From Bacillota bacterium (GTDB taxonomy: Bacteria; Bacillota; Sulfobacillia; JAJZYS01; JAJZLH01): DNA of 64,000 nt. The translations under genes were made by a program, and so were the position numbers. Every line of letters starts with the position of its first letter. The stretch's first letter is position 1. This document shows positions 53,026-61,602 of the stretch, piece by piece. The notes beneath the pieces are model-generated. The model had not been told where the DNA came from. It did not search any database and was given only the letters and a program-made list of their open reading frames with translations. The DNA is taken from contig JAJZLY010000007.1 of NCBI GenBank assembly GCA_021850485.1, positions 1 to 64,000 on the forward strand. Reading direction: 5' to 3'.

Positions 53026-53637
53026 CTATCTGGCATCGGGCCTAGGGTCAAAGCGGCCAGATCGCTGCAGCTCGGCCATCAGCCGTCTGGCAGCCCGGCC
53101 CCGGTGAGACACGGCCGCTTTGGCCGACTCCGTCGCCTCGGCGAAGGTGATGCCCAGCTCATCCGAGATGAACAGCGGATCATAGCCAAAGCCACCCACC
53201 CCGCGTTCCGCCTCGGCGATGGTGCCACTGCAGCTGCCCGTGGCGGCCAGGGCGCCGTGGCCGACGCGCAGCAACACCAACACCGCAACGAATGTGGCTA
53301 GGCGGCTGGCGCCTGGCAGGGCGCCCAACTCAGCCAGCAGCTTGGTGCGATTTTCCAGATCACCGGCCGCCGCCCCGGCATAGCGGGCACTGTGGATCCC
53401 GGGCTGGCCGCCAAGTGCCGCCACTTCCAGGCCGGAATCATCGGCCAGCACCCAGTCCAGGGTCTGACCGCGCACGACCTGGGCCTTGGCCATGGCGTTT
53501 TCCAGATAGCTCGCCCCGGTCTCCTCGGCGAGTTGTTCCCCTGGCCAGGCTCTTAGATCAAATGAGGCGCCCAACAGGTGCTGCAATTCCGCCACCTTGC
53601 CCGCATTGCGGCTGGCCACCCAGACCCGCACGCTCAC
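53026..53637 (-). CDS. rdgB: RdgB/HAM1 non-canonical purine NTP pyrophosphatase
   Basis: The 203-residue enzyme has the HAM1 signatures: [11 protein letters not shown] near the start, [22 protein letters not shown] and GGFGYDPLF, with SHRGRA at the end. It clears ITP, dITP and XTP from the nucleotide pool. GTG 53637 overlaps the RNase PH stop (GTGA), the usual rph-rdgB coupling in Gram-positive bacteria. Confidence 0.95.
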   Translation of the reverse strand: MSVRVWVASRNAGKVAELQHLLGASFDLRAWPGEQLAEETGASYLENAMAKAQVVRGQTLDWVLADDSGLEVAALGGQPGIHSARYAGAAAGDLENRTKLLAELGALPGASRLATFVAVLVLLRVGHGALAATGSCSGTIAEAERGVGGFGYDPLFISDELGITFAEATESAKAAVSHRGRAARRLMAELQRSGRFDPRPDAR

Positions 53638-54359
53638 GGCTTATGCGCCGCGGCGATGGCTGTTTCTTGCACCACCAACAGCTCTGCGATGCCTTTTTTC
53701 GCCAGTGCCAGCAGTCGGTTCAAGGTTGGCTCCGCAAAGGGCGCGCGCTCGGCGGTTGCCTGCACCTCCACGAACTGTCCGCCAGCGGTGAGCACCACGT
53801 TCATATCCACCTCGGCACGCACGTCTTCTTGGTACTCCAGGTCGAGCAGCGCCTCGCCGTCGACCACACCCACCGACACCGCCGCCAGGGGCTGGCGAAT
53901 CGGCGATTTGGCGACAACGCCGGAGCGGACCAGACCCGAGACGGCAAGCGCCATCGCCACATAGCAACCGGTCACCGCCGCCGTGCGGGTGCCTCCATCT
54001 GCCTCCAAGACGTCAGCATCTAGCCACAAAGACCGCTCTCCCAGTTGGTCCAGGTCGACCACGGCCCGCAGCGACCGGCCGATCAGCCGCTGGATCTCGT
54101 GGGTGCGCCCGCCAGGGGCGCCTCTGACCACCTCTCTTGGCGTGCGGGTGAGCGTGGATCTAGGCAACAGCGCGTATTCAGCGGTCACCCAGCCGCCACC
54201 AGATCCCCGTCGAAAGGGCGGCACCTTGTCCTCCACGGAACAGGCGCACAGCACCCGCGTTGCACCGAACGAGACCAGCGCCGAGCCCTCGGCGTGGCTG
54301 AGCCAGTTTGGCTCGATGGTGACCACTCGCATCTGGTCTACAGCGCGACCCTGACGCAT
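53634..54359 (-). CDS. rph: Ribonuclease PH
   Basis: The 241-residue phosphorolytic 3'-exonuclease begins [11 protein letters not shown], a variant of the usual MRxDGRxxDQLR start. Then come [16 protein letters not shown], the [15 protein letters not shown] phosphate-binding region, and [18 protein letters not shown]. It trims tRNA 3' ends. ATG 54359 follows GGGGAG by 4 bases; the frame runs on to 55112 but only shadows the permease gene. Confidence 0.94.
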   Translation of the reverse strand: MRQGRAVDQMRVVTIEPNWLSHAEGSALVSFGATRVLCACSVEDKVPPFRRGSGGGWVTAEYALLPRSTLTRTPREVVRGAPGGRTHEIQRLIGRSLRAVVDLDQLGERSLWLDADVLEADGGTRTAAVTGCYVAMALAVSGLVRSGVVAKSPIRQPLAAVSVGVVDGEALLDLEYQEDVRAEVDMNVVLTAGGQFVEVQATAERAPFAEPTLNRLLALAKKGIAELLVVQETAIAAAHKP

Positions 54360-54406
54360 CCAACTCCCCCTTTGCCTCCAGACGATGGTAACCGATGGAC
54401 CATGGC

Positions 54407-54435
54407 AAAGGGGCCGGCAAAGCGCCGGCCCCTTT
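54407..54435. terminator. Strong hairpin between the permease and rph genes
   Basis: A perfect 12-base stem (AAAGGGGCCGGC / GCCGGCCCCTTT) with a five-base loop starts 14 bases past the permease stop codon. It is likely the terminator of the permease transcript; the following T-run is short on both strands. Confidence 0.65.
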
Positions 54436-54448
54436 GGTGGTTTCGGTC

Positions 54449-55855
54449 CTACTTGCCGGCCGTCTCCATGGCTGCCGGCCGCTCCTGGGCGACGCCCTTG
54501 GCCCGGCTGTACACCAGATAGCCGATGCCGGCCAGCAGGAAGCTGACGTAGTAGGTGATGTCTCCGAGTTGCGGCACGGCGTTTGCGATCGGACCGATGA
54601 AGTTCAGTTGCGGACTGACGTATTGGTTCATGAACAGCACCGAGACCGCCACCGAGCCGATCCAGAACCAGAACCCAGGCTTCACGCCCCGGCTCTTGTC
54701 GTAAAAGATGGCGGTGCGGTACTCGCCCTTTTGGATCAAGAAATAGTCGACCAACACGATCGCCACCCAGGGAGCGATCCAGTATCCGAGGAGGAACAAG
54801 AAGAACTCGAAGTTCACCAGGAAGTTTCCCTGGCCGGCGGTCCAGGCCACCACCGCGCCGAGCACGCCAACCACGATCGCTGACTGCCAGCGCTTGATCG
54901 GAACGTTCACGACCAGGGCGGACAGAGCGCCAGAGTAGATGTTGAGCACATTGGCGGTGATGGTGCCGATGATGACCGCCACCATCGCCATCACGGCAAT
55001 GGCGTGTGGTACCAACCCGGTGACCAAGTCCGTCGGTGCGAAGATCGGCTTGACCGTGGACAGCAGCAGCCCGACCAGTTCCAGCCAGGCGCAGGAGATG
55101 AGCGCCGACCAAAATACGTTGTGGAACACGGTCTTGGGTTTGGTCGACTTCGGCAAATAACGGGAGTAGTCAGACGAAAAGGCCATCCAGCCGAGCAGGT
55201 AGGAAAACGCCACCGAGAAGGTGAGGATGAAGGCGCCGCTTGGACCTGCCGCCCCGGCCACCTTCGGGTTGAAGCCAATCGTCATGTTCGCCTTGGTGAT
55301 GGCGTAGTAGCTGACGATCAGGAATACGACGGTGAGCAGGATCGACATGTACCGCTCAAACGAGTGGATCATGTTGTAGCCCAAGATTGCGATCAGCACC
55401 TGCACCACCAGCATCACGATCAACGCCGTGGCGAAGGTGATCCCGATCAGGTACTGCAGCGCCTCGACGCCGAGAACGGTGTTCACGGCGAACCAGGCGA
55501 AGCCGGCCACGAAGTTCAAAACACCGGGCAGATAGTTGCCGTAGTAGCCGAAGGCCTTGCGCGACTGAATCAGCTGAGGTACGCCCAGCCGTGGTCCGTA
55601 CAGAGACAGCAGAGCCAGCAGAGCCGCACCAAGGACGTTTGCGAGAACCAGGGCCACCACGGCCTGACCAAAGCCCAGACCGAAGACCACGATCGGCAGG
55701 GCGCCGACCGCCAGCGTCGCAAACTCGACGTTTGCCCCCCACCACAGCGTGAACAGACTCGATGGCCTGCCATGACGCTCCTCGTCGCGGACCGGCTCGA
55801 CACCTTTCGGCTCAACCTTCAAGACCTCGTCCCTGTACTCCGACCTGACGGCCAC
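54449..55855 (-). CDS. NCS1-family nucleobase/cytosine permease
   Basis: The 468-residue transporter has twelve hydrophobic segments and the NCS1 start [18 protein letters not shown], with the later [10 protein letters not shown] and [13 protein letters not shown] motifs. It likely imports a purine, pyrimidine or hydantoin with Na+ or H+. The PurR-type box pair just upstream points to control by purine level. GTG 55855 follows GGGAGGG. It is transcribed alone, with a hairpin downstream. Confidence 0.9.
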   Translation of the reverse strand: MAVRSEYRDEVLKVEPKGVEPVRDEERHGRPSSLFTLWWGANVEFATLAVGALPIVVFGLGFGQAVVALVLANVLGAALLALLSLYGPRLGVPQLIQSRKAFGYYGNYLPGVLNFVAGFAWFAVNTVLGVEALQYLIGITFATALIVMLVVQVLIAILGYNMIHSFERYMSILLTVVFLIVSYYAITKANMTIGFNPKVAGAAGPSGAFILTFSVAFSYLLGWMAFSSDYSRYLPKSTKPKTVFHNVFWSALISCAWLELVGLLLSTVKPIFAPTDLVTGLVPHAIAVMAMVAVIIGTITANVLNIYSGALSALVVNVPIKRWQSAIVVGVLGAVVAWTAGQGNFLVNFEFFLFLLGYWIAPWVAIVLVDYFLIQKGEYRTAIFYDKSRGVKPGFWFWIGSVAVSVLFMNQYVSPQLNFIGPIANAVPQLGDITYYVSFLLAGIGYLVYSRAKGVAQERPAAMETAGK

Positions 55856-55869
55856 GCCCCCGCCCTCCC

Positions 55870-55913
55870 ATATCCGAACATTAAGACACTCGTAGCGTAA
55901 TATGTTCGGATAA
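55870..55913. promoter_or_regulatory. Inverted pair of PurR-type boxes upstream of the permease gene
   Basis: ATATCCGAACATT (55870-55882) matches every position of the Bacillus PurR box consensus AWWWCCGAACWWT as I recall it. The inverted partner TATGTTCGGATAA (55901-55913) matches 11 of 13. The two 11-base arms TATCCGAACAT and ATGTTCGGATA are perfect inverted repeats. The 18-base gap is close to that of known sites. A PurR-like repressor would block the permease promoter here. No purR gene is in the window. Confidence 0.7.
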
Positions 55914-55919
55914 TGTTGT

Positions 55920-56843
55920 CTAGAGGTCTGAAAAAATTCCCATCGCCTGCTCGGCCAGGACGATCATCGAGCTTAATGTGCTGTTCACCGGACACCAGAT
56001 GCCGGCTGCCTCGCCGTAGCGGGCCACCGCTCCATTCAAGGCCCGGATCTCGGTGCGCCGACCCCGCCTGAGGTCTTGCAGCATCGAACACTGATTGGCG
56101 CGCGTGCCTGCCAACACCGCCTGTATGGCCGGCCAGTCAGTGGCCAGCGACGCCCCGCGTGTAGCGGCCACCGATGCCACCTCGGCCAGCACCTGGTGGG
56201 CGAGGGCCTCCGTTCCTGCCAACTCGAGCAGCTGGCCGTTGGTACAGCCGAGCAGCGCCGCAACCGGATTGATCACGGCGTTGATGGCGAGCTTGTTCCA
56301 GATCAGCGGCCACGGATCGGAGACGGCTCTGGCGGCCAGGCCCGCACCGTCGAGAAGGGCCGCAGTTTGCACAGCCAGGTCGGCGTCGGCCGGCTGCAGC
56401 GCGGCCAGCTCGGTCAGTCCACGGCCAGCCACCACCACCTCGCCTGCAGAGGCCGTGCGGGAGCCTTGGGTCGTCGTACCGGCCAACAGATGACAGCCGG
56501 GTAGCGTCGCCAAGATGGCCTCCACATTTCCCAGCCCATTTTGCAAGGTGAGCACTGCCGTATCGGGGCCGACGGCAGGCACGGCGGTCCGGCAGGCCGC
56601 TGCCGTGTCGTCCGCTTTGACCATGATTACGACCAAGTCCGCCGCGCCTGGGCCGGCCTCGCTGCGCACTGCGAGCGGGAGTACTGCTTGGTCCGCTCCT
56701 TCGGTCAAAATCAGGCCACGCCCGGCGATCGCTTCTCCGGTGGCTCGATTTCGGCTGACCAGGGTTACCTCGTGGCCGGCCTGGAACAGGCGGCCACCGA
56801 TCAGGCCGCCCATGGCGCCGGCGCCGATCACGGTCACCCGCAC
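55920..56843 (-). CDS. panE: 2-dehydropantoate 2-reductase (PanE/ApbA)
   Basis: The 307-residue NADPH-dependent enzyme has the Rossmann loop GAGAMGGLIGGRL, the VKADDT motif, the catalytic Lys in NKLAINAVINP, and NQCSMLQDLRRGRRTE near the end. It makes pantoate for coenzyme A. A close family member could act on another 2-keto acid. GTG 56843 follows GGAGGG. It begins 39 bases after the tmRNA gene. Confidence 0.92.
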   Translation of the reverse strand: MRVTVIGAGAMGGLIGGRLFQAGHEVTLVSRNRATGEAIAGRGLILTEGADQAVLPLAVRSEAGPGAADLVVIMVKADDTAAACRTAVPAVGPDTAVLTLQNGLGNVEAILATLPGCHLLAGTTTQGSRTASAGEVVVAGRGLTELAALQPADADLAVQTAALLDGAGLAARAVSDPWPLIWNKLAINAVINPVAALLGCTNGQLLELAGTEALAHQVLAEVASVAATRGASLATDWPAIQAVLAGTRANQCSMLQDLRRGRRTEIRALNGAVARYGEAAGIWCPVNSTLSSMIVLAEQAMGIFSDL

Positions 56844-56882
56844 GGCCTGCCCTCCTCTCTGCGGAACACCGGGTCAAATGAT

Positions 56883-57238
56883 TGGTGGAGGCGCGGGGGA
56901 ACTGCCCCCCCGGTCCGTACAACCGCTTCACGTGGGCTCTACGAGTGTGTCTCCAGGATCTTGTCTCGCCTCAGAGCCGTCCCCGGAGCCGGACATTGGC
57001 CCTGCTGCCAGCCGCTGCATGTCTTAGCCGAAAAGCCAGAGGCGCACTTTACGGAGCACCCCGCCTCATTCGTCGTGCATCGGCCGGCAGGGGCACCGAT
57101 GCTGACGTCACTGCCTTATTTAGGCAGCGAGAGCGTAACTGTTATTGGCAGTTGTCTTTGTTCCCGCTGTTTTACGAGGCACGGGACCTCGGCTCGCTCC
57201 CCCATGCATCAGCCGTACGTCGAACCTAATTCGCCCCC
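56883..57238 (-). ncRNA. ssrA: Transfer-messenger RNA (tmRNA)
   Basis: The two ends pair as a tRNA acceptor: GGGGGCG with CGCCTCC, including the G3-U70 pair that marks tmRNA for alanine, then an encoded ACCA. The 5' side reads GGCGAATTAGGTTCGAC, the usual tmRNA start. The tag reading frame is at 57149-57120 (minus strand) and encodes ANNSYALAA (first Ala the resume codon), then TAA, then the hairpin CTGCC..GGCAG. SmpB, its partner, is encoded 20 bases upstream. The T-arm is odd: GGGGG-GGCAGTT-CCCCC lacks the normal TTCRANY loop. Confidence 0.93.
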
Positions 57239-57258
57239 AAACCTCCTTCACCAGCACC

Positions 57259-57723
57259 CTACCTCGGGCGCTTCATCGCCCGCTGGATCGAACGCTCGGC
57301 GTCGCGCTCGGCGATCGCCCTGCGCTTATCATAAGCCTTCTTGCCCTGGCCGAGAGCGATCTCCAACTTGGCCAGCCCGAACCGGTTGAAGTACAGCCGG
57401 ATCGGCACCAGGGTCATACCCTGGCGGCCCACTGCCACCTGCAGGTCGCGCAGTTCGCGCTTATGCAGGAGCAATTTGCGGGTGCGGGTGGGGTCGTGAT
57501 TGAACAACCCAGCCCGCTCATACGGAGCGATGTGCGCCCCCAGCAAAAATGCCTCACCGTCTTTGAGGATGGCGTAGGCCTCTTGCAGTTGCGCCTTGCC
57601 TTGGCGCAGGGATTTCACTTCGCTGCCGGTCAACGCCATGCCGGCCTCGTAGTGCTCACCGAGGTGGTAGTCGAAGCGGGCGCGCCGATTCTCGGCCACC
57701 TGGCCGGACTGCCGCTGCGCCAT
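57259..57723 (-). CDS. smpB: SsrA-binding protein
   Basis: The 154-residue protein has the SmpB core: NRRARFDYHL, ALTGSEVKSLRQGKA, HIAPYE, and HDPTRTRKLLLHKREL, with a basic C-terminal tail (RRAIAERDAERSIQRAMK). It delivers tmRNA to stalled ribosomes. ATG 57723 follows GGGGTGAG. It is preceded by secG and followed by ssrA, a typical order in Bacillota, although rnr is missing between secG and smpB. Confidence 0.96.
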   Translation of the reverse strand: MAQRQSGQVAENRRARFDYHLGEHYEAGMALTGSEVKSLRQGKAQLQEAYAILKDGEAFLLGAHIAPYERAGLFNHDPTRTRKLLLHKRELRDLQVAVGRQGMTLVPIRLYFNRFGLAKLEIALGQGKKAYDKRRAIAERDAERSIQRAMKRPR

Positions 57724-57750
57724 CTGCTCACCCCATCTTCAGGAATTCGG

Positions 57751-57786
57751 ACCAACAAAACGGGGCCCCGGCTGTGCCGGCGCCCC
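57751..57786 (-). terminator. Intrinsic terminator after secG
   Basis: On the minus strand an 11-position stem with one mismatch (GGGGCGCCGGC / GCCGGGGCCCC), loop ACA, is followed by GTTTTGTT. It ends the gap-to-secG transcript before smpB. Confidence 0.7.
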
Positions 57787-57809
57787 CAGGACTCGGCTCA
57801 AGGCGATGC

Positions 57810-58046
57810 CTAGGTCCAGAGGCGGGCCAAAATGTAGGTAAGGGCCACAAACACCACGGCCAGGATACCGGTCAGTCGGCCGAGCGCCTCGTCCAGACCT
57901 TTTTGTTGCCCAAAGAAGAATTCGGCGCCGCCGGCGCCCGCTCCGGTGAATCCCGAAAAACCGGCGCCCCGGCCGGACTGCAACAAAATGGTGATGACCA
58001 CGGCCAAACCGACCACAATCTGAGCTGCTAGCAAAATAGTGTTCAG
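57810..58046 (-). CDS. secG: SecG protein-export subunit
   Basis: The roughly 78-residue protein has two membrane helices (AAQIVVGLAVVITILLQSG and ILAVVFVALTYILARLW) around a Gly-rich loop (GRGAGFSGFTGAGAGGAEFFFG), the SecG pattern. It helps SecYE export proteins. The start is unusual: CTG 58046 lies 4 bases after GGGGGA and gives MNTILLAAQ, while the next candidate TTG 58034 has no site. It sits between eno and smpB, its usual place. Confidence 0.88.
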   Translation of the reverse strand: MNTILLAAQIVVGLAVVITILLQSGRGAGFSGFTGAGAGGAEFFFGQQKGLDEALGRLTGILAVVFVALTYILARLWT

Positions 58047-58085
58047 ACCATCCCCCGCCCTTCGCGGCTGATCGTATCACCAGCC

Positions 58086-59351
58086 CTAGCCGAACACAAG
58101 CCGCCCGGCGTATGCGAGATCAGGTGCCTGCTCAGCGATTCTCAGGAGCCGGTTGTACTTGGCCAGGCGTTCTTGGCGACAAGGGGCGCCGGTTTTGATC
58201 TGTCCAGCGCCGGTGGCCACGGTGAGGTCGGCGATAAACGTGTCCTCGGTGTCCCCGGAACGATGCGAAACCACCGACCGATAACCCAGCTGACGGGCGG
58301 CGGTGATCGTGCTCATCGTTTCGCTGAGCGTGCCCACCTGGTTCGGTTTGATCAAGATGGCATTGGCGATGTGGTCCTGCGCGCCTTGGCGCAGGCGCTC
58401 GGCATTGGTCACGAAGTTGTCGTCGCCAATCAGCTGCAGCTGGGATCCGAGCTCAGCCGTGACCGCCTGCCATCCCAAGGTGTCGTCCTCATCCATCGGG
58501 TCTTCGATCGACACCAAGGGGAAGCGGCGGCTCCAGGTGGCATACTGCCCAATCAGAGCCTTGGCGCTGATCGTCGATCCACTCAGGCGATAGCCGTCGG
58601 CTTGGCGCATCTCGCTGGCCGCCGGATCAAGGGCCAAGGACACCTGGTCACCGGGCTGGAAGCCCGCCCGCTCCACAGCCTGTAACAGCAGCTGCAACGC
58701 TTCCTCGTCATCGGACAGATCCGGCGCAAACCCACCCTCGTCGCCAACGGCGGTGCGCTGGCCAATCAGCATCAGTTCGCGGCGCAACGCCTGGTAGACC
58801 TCCACGCCGGCGGCCAGGGCCTCCTGAAAGCTATCAAAGCCATGGGGGACGATCAGGAATTCTTGGATCTCCAGGCGGTTGTCGGCGTGGCGGCCGCCAT
58901 TGAGCACATTGAGCAGCGGCACCGGCAGCGACATCTCCTGATCGGCTTTGGCCAGATAACGGTGCAACGGCAGGTGGTGGGAGTGGGCGGCCGCCCTGGC
59001 CACGGCCAAACTCGCCCCCAGGACGGCGTTTGCCCCAAGCCGGCTCTTATTCGGGGTCCCGTCCAGCTCGATCAGGCAACGATCGACCGCCTGCTGATCG
59101 TCCGCCTCCAAGTTGCGCAGGGCGGCGCAGATCTCGCCGTCAACATTGGCCAGGGCGTGTCGAACGCCCTTTCCGCCAAAGGCCTTACCACCGTCGCGCA
59201 GTTCTACCGCCTCGTAGCGACCGGTCGAAGCCCCAGAGGGCACGGCGGCTCGGCCGGTGGTCCCGTCTTGCAGCACCACGTCGACCTCAATGGTCGGATT
59301 GCCTCTAGAGTCGTAGATCTGACGGCCGTGAACCTGTTGAATTTTCGCCAC
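58086..59351 (-). CDS. eno: Enolase
   Basis: The 421-residue enzyme begins AKIQQVHGRQIYDSRGNPTIEVDV (DSRGNPT signature). It then has GASTGRYEAVELRD, SIEDPMDEDD, IGDDNFVTN, KPNQVGTLSET and SHRSGDTEDTFIADL, which hold the Mg2+ ligands and catalytic Lys/His. It converts 2-phosphoglycerate to PEP. GTG 59351 follows GAGGAGG by 8 bases. It is the fifth gene of the glycolytic operon. Confidence 0.97.
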   Translation of the reverse strand: MAKIQQVHGRQIYDSRGNPTIEVDVVLQDGTTGRAAVPSGASTGRYEAVELRDGGKAFGGKGVRHALANVDGEICAALRNLEADDQQAVDRCLIELDGTPNKSRLGANAVLGASLAVARAAAHSHHLPLHRYLAKADQEMSLPVPLLNVLNGGRHADNRLEIQEFLIVPHGFDSFQEALAAGVEVYQALRRELMLIGQRTAVGDEGGFAPDLSDDEEALQLLLQAVERAGFQPGDQVSLALDPAASEMRQADGYRLSGSTISAKALIGQYATWSRRFPLVSIEDPMDEDDTLGWQAVTAELGSQLQLIGDDNFVTNAERLRQGAQDHIANAILIKPNQVGTLSETMSTITAARQLGYRSVVSHRSGDTEDTFIADLTVATGAGQIKTGAPCRQERLAKYNRLLRIAEQAPDLAYAGRLVFG

Positions 59352-59364
59352 CGAATCAGCCTCC

Positions 59365-60846
59365 TCAGGAGTTGGGCGAAGAGAGCAGGGAGCGGCCGGT
59401 CATGACGTCTGGCTTGGGCAGGCCCAACAGTTCGAGCACGGTTGGGGCCACATCTTGGAGCTGACCCGGATGCAGCGTCGCCTGGGGCATGCCGATCAAT
59501 ACGGCTGGTACCAAATTGGCCGTGTGCGCTGTGTGTGGGCCACCGGTTTGCGGATCGATCATCATCTCGACATTCCCATGGTCGGCGATCACCAGTGCGA
59601 CGCCTCGTTGCTGTGCGACTGCGGCCAGCAGCCGACCCAGCTCGCGGTCCACCGCCTCCACCGCCAAGATGGCGGCACCAATGTTCCCGGTGTGGCCGAC
59701 CATATCCGGGTTGGCGTAGTTCAGCACCAGCAGGTCCGCTCCTTCCTGGAGTGCCGCGACCCCGGCGTCAGTCACCGCCGGCGCTGACATCTCCGGCTGC
59801 AGATCGTAGGTGCTTACCCTCGGCGATGGCACCACCTGGCGCACTTCGCCCAAGAACGCATCCTCTCGCCCACCGTCCAGAAAGTAGGTGACATGAGCGT
59901 ACTTCTCGGTCTCCGCCACCCTGGCCTGGCGAAGCCCGGCAGCACTGACCTCCTGCCCCAAGGTATGGTCCAGTCCTGGGTTCGAAAAGACCGACGTGGC
60001 TCGCAGCTCCTGCTCCTCATAACGGGTCAGCGTGGTGAGGTCGAAGGTGCCGAGCGGCCGCGAAAAGTGCAAGAACTCGGCGTCGGTGAGGGCATGGCTC
60101 ATCTCTCTGGCCCGGTCTGCCCGGAAATTCACGAACAAGAACTGATCGCCGGGCTTTGCCCCCTGGTATTCTCCGACTGCAACCGGCTCGATGAACTCGT
60201 CGGTCAACCCGGCGCCATAGCTTTCCTCGAGTGCTTCCTGCCAGGTGCTGCGGCGCTCGCCCAGGCCGTCGACGATCGTCCTGTAGGCGCGTTCGATGCG
60301 CGGCCAGCGGTGGTCGCGATCCATGGCGTAATAGCGCCCGCCCAGGGTGGCGACTTGAAAGTCCGGCCAGTTGACGGCCCCCTGCAGATCGGTGGCAGCA
60401 GCGTCTGGGGCCACATCTCGGCCGTCCGTGAACAGGTGGTAAAAGGTCTCACCACGGCCCGCCCGACCCTCGACAATCGCTTGCCAGTGGCGCAGGGTGC
60501 TGTGCACGCCACCGTCTGAGAACAAGCCCATGACATGGAGCCGCGGCGCCCTCAGCACTTCAACTAGCCCCGGCAGGCCCAGAAAGCTGCCGTCAGCGAT
60601 GGCCAAATCGATGCGGCGCACGTCAGACATGATCACCCGGCCAGCACCAATATGCATGTGTCCGACGTTGGAGTTGCCAGCTTGACCAAGCGGCAGCCCC
60701 ACCGCCACACCGGAGGCTTCCAGGGTGGTCCTGGGCATCGTACTGAGGCTGTCCCAGACTGGCAGGTGGGCCAAGGATATGGCGTTTCCCGGGTCAGGCT
60801 CAGCGATGCCCCAGCCGTCTAGCACGATCAGTGCCACCGGTCTCAT
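59365..60846 (-). CDS. gpmI: 2,3-bisphosphoglycerate-independent phosphoglycerate mutase
   Basis: The 493-residue Mn2+-dependent enzyme has IVLDGWGIAEPD near the start and the phospho-serine motif GNSNVGHMHIGAGR (usually GNSEVGH). LFTDGRDVAP and FVNFRADRAREMS follow, with VIADHGNVEMM and THTAHTANLVP-like residues at the end. The Glu-to-Asn change next to the nucleophile Ser is noted. Its ATG overlaps the tpiA stop codon (ATGA). Confidence 0.96.
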   Translation of the reverse strand: MRPVALIVLDGWGIAEPDPGNAISLAHLPVWDSLSTMPRTTLEASGVAVGLPLGQAGNSNVGHMHIGAGRVIMSDVRRIDLAIADGSFLGLPGLVEVLRAPRLHVMGLFSDGGVHSTLRHWQAIVEGRAGRGETFYHLFTDGRDVAPDAAATDLQGAVNWPDFQVATLGGRYYAMDRDHRWPRIERAYRTIVDGLGERRSTWQEALEESYGAGLTDEFIEPVAVGEYQGAKPGDQFLFVNFRADRAREMSHALTDAEFLHFSRPLGTFDLTTLTRYEEQELRATSVFSNPGLDHTLGQEVSAAGLRQARVAETEKYAHVTYFLDGGREDAFLGEVRQVVPSPRVSTYDLQPEMSAPAVTDAGVAALQEGADLLVLNYANPDMVGHTGNIGAAILAVEAVDRELGRLLAAVAQQRGVALVIADHGNVEMMIDPQTGGPHTAHTANLVPAVLIGMPQATLHPGQLQDVAPTVLELLGLPKPDVMTGRSLLSSPNS

Positions 60847-61598
60847 GGTGCCAGCGCCCCTGCCACCTCTGCCATCAGCGTACAGAACACCTCGGCATCG
60901 AGGCTTCCGGAACCGACCAAGACCCCATCCAGGTGGGCCGTGGTCACAAAACCGCTGATGTTCTCTTGAACCACCGAACCTCCGTACACGATCGGCAACT
61001 CGATGCCAGTGCCATACAGCCGATGCACCACCTGGCGGATGATCTCCGCCGCCCGCTCAGCCTCCACCACCGTGGCCGACCGACCGGTGCCAATGGCCCA
61101 CACCGGCTCGTAGGCCATCACGATGCGGGCCACCTGCTCTGCCTCAAGCCCCTTCAGGGCGACACCCATCTGGCGCTGGATGGCGCCGTGATAGTCCGCC
61201 CGCTCGTAGTCCTCGATCTGCTCACCGACACACAGCAGGGGAACCAACCCGGCGTCCAGGGCAGCTCTAAGCCGCATCCCCACCTCGCGGTCGGTTTCGC
61301 CGAAGATCTGGCGCCGCTCGGAATGGCCGACCAGGACGTAGCGGCAGCCTGCGGCGACCAGCATCTGGGGCGAGATTTCGCCGGTATAGGCTCCTGCCGA
61401 CTCGTAGAACAGATTCTGCCCACCCAGTTGAAGCGGCCGGCCGGCAACGGTCTGGCGGACCGCGGTCAGGGCGGTGGCCGGCGGAAAGGCCACCGCTTCG
61501 ATGCCTTGGGGCAGGCGCTGGCACACGGCCTCGGTCCAGGCCACGGCTTCGGCCTCGCCCTTATACATCTTCCAGTTAGCGGCCACCATCGGGGTCAT
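60843..61598 (-). CDS. tpiA: Triosephosphate isomerase
   Basis: The 251-residue TIM-barrel enzyme has NWKMYKG near the start, GHSERRQIFGETD with the catalytic His, YEPVWAIGTG with the catalytic Glu, and YGGSVVQENI. ATG 61598 follows AAAGGTGA by 4 bases; a longer frame lies inside pgk. It is the third gene of the glycolytic operon. Confidence 0.97.
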   Translation of the reverse strand: MTPMVAANWKMYKGEAEAVAWTEAVCQRLPQGIEAVAFPPATALTAVRQTVAGRPLQLGGQNLFYESAGAYTGEISPQMLVAAGCRYVLVGHSERRQIFGETDREVGMRLRAALDAGLVPLLCVGEQIEDYERADYHGAIQRQMGVALKGLEAEQVARIVMAYEPVWAIGTGRSATVVEAERAAEIIRQVVHRLYGTGIELPIVYGGSVVQENISGFVTTAHLDGVLVGSGSLDAEVFCTLMAEVAGALAP

Positions 61599-61602
61599 GA
61601 CG

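Noticed and set aside
54360-55112. N-terminal extension of the RNase PH frame
   Set aside because: It overlaps the permease gene on the same strand in another frame; ATG 54359 gives the normal RNase PH start.
61594-61601. TGACGTCA palindrome at the tpiA start
   Set aside because: Only 8 bases, inside an operon and overlapping the start codon; most likely chance.
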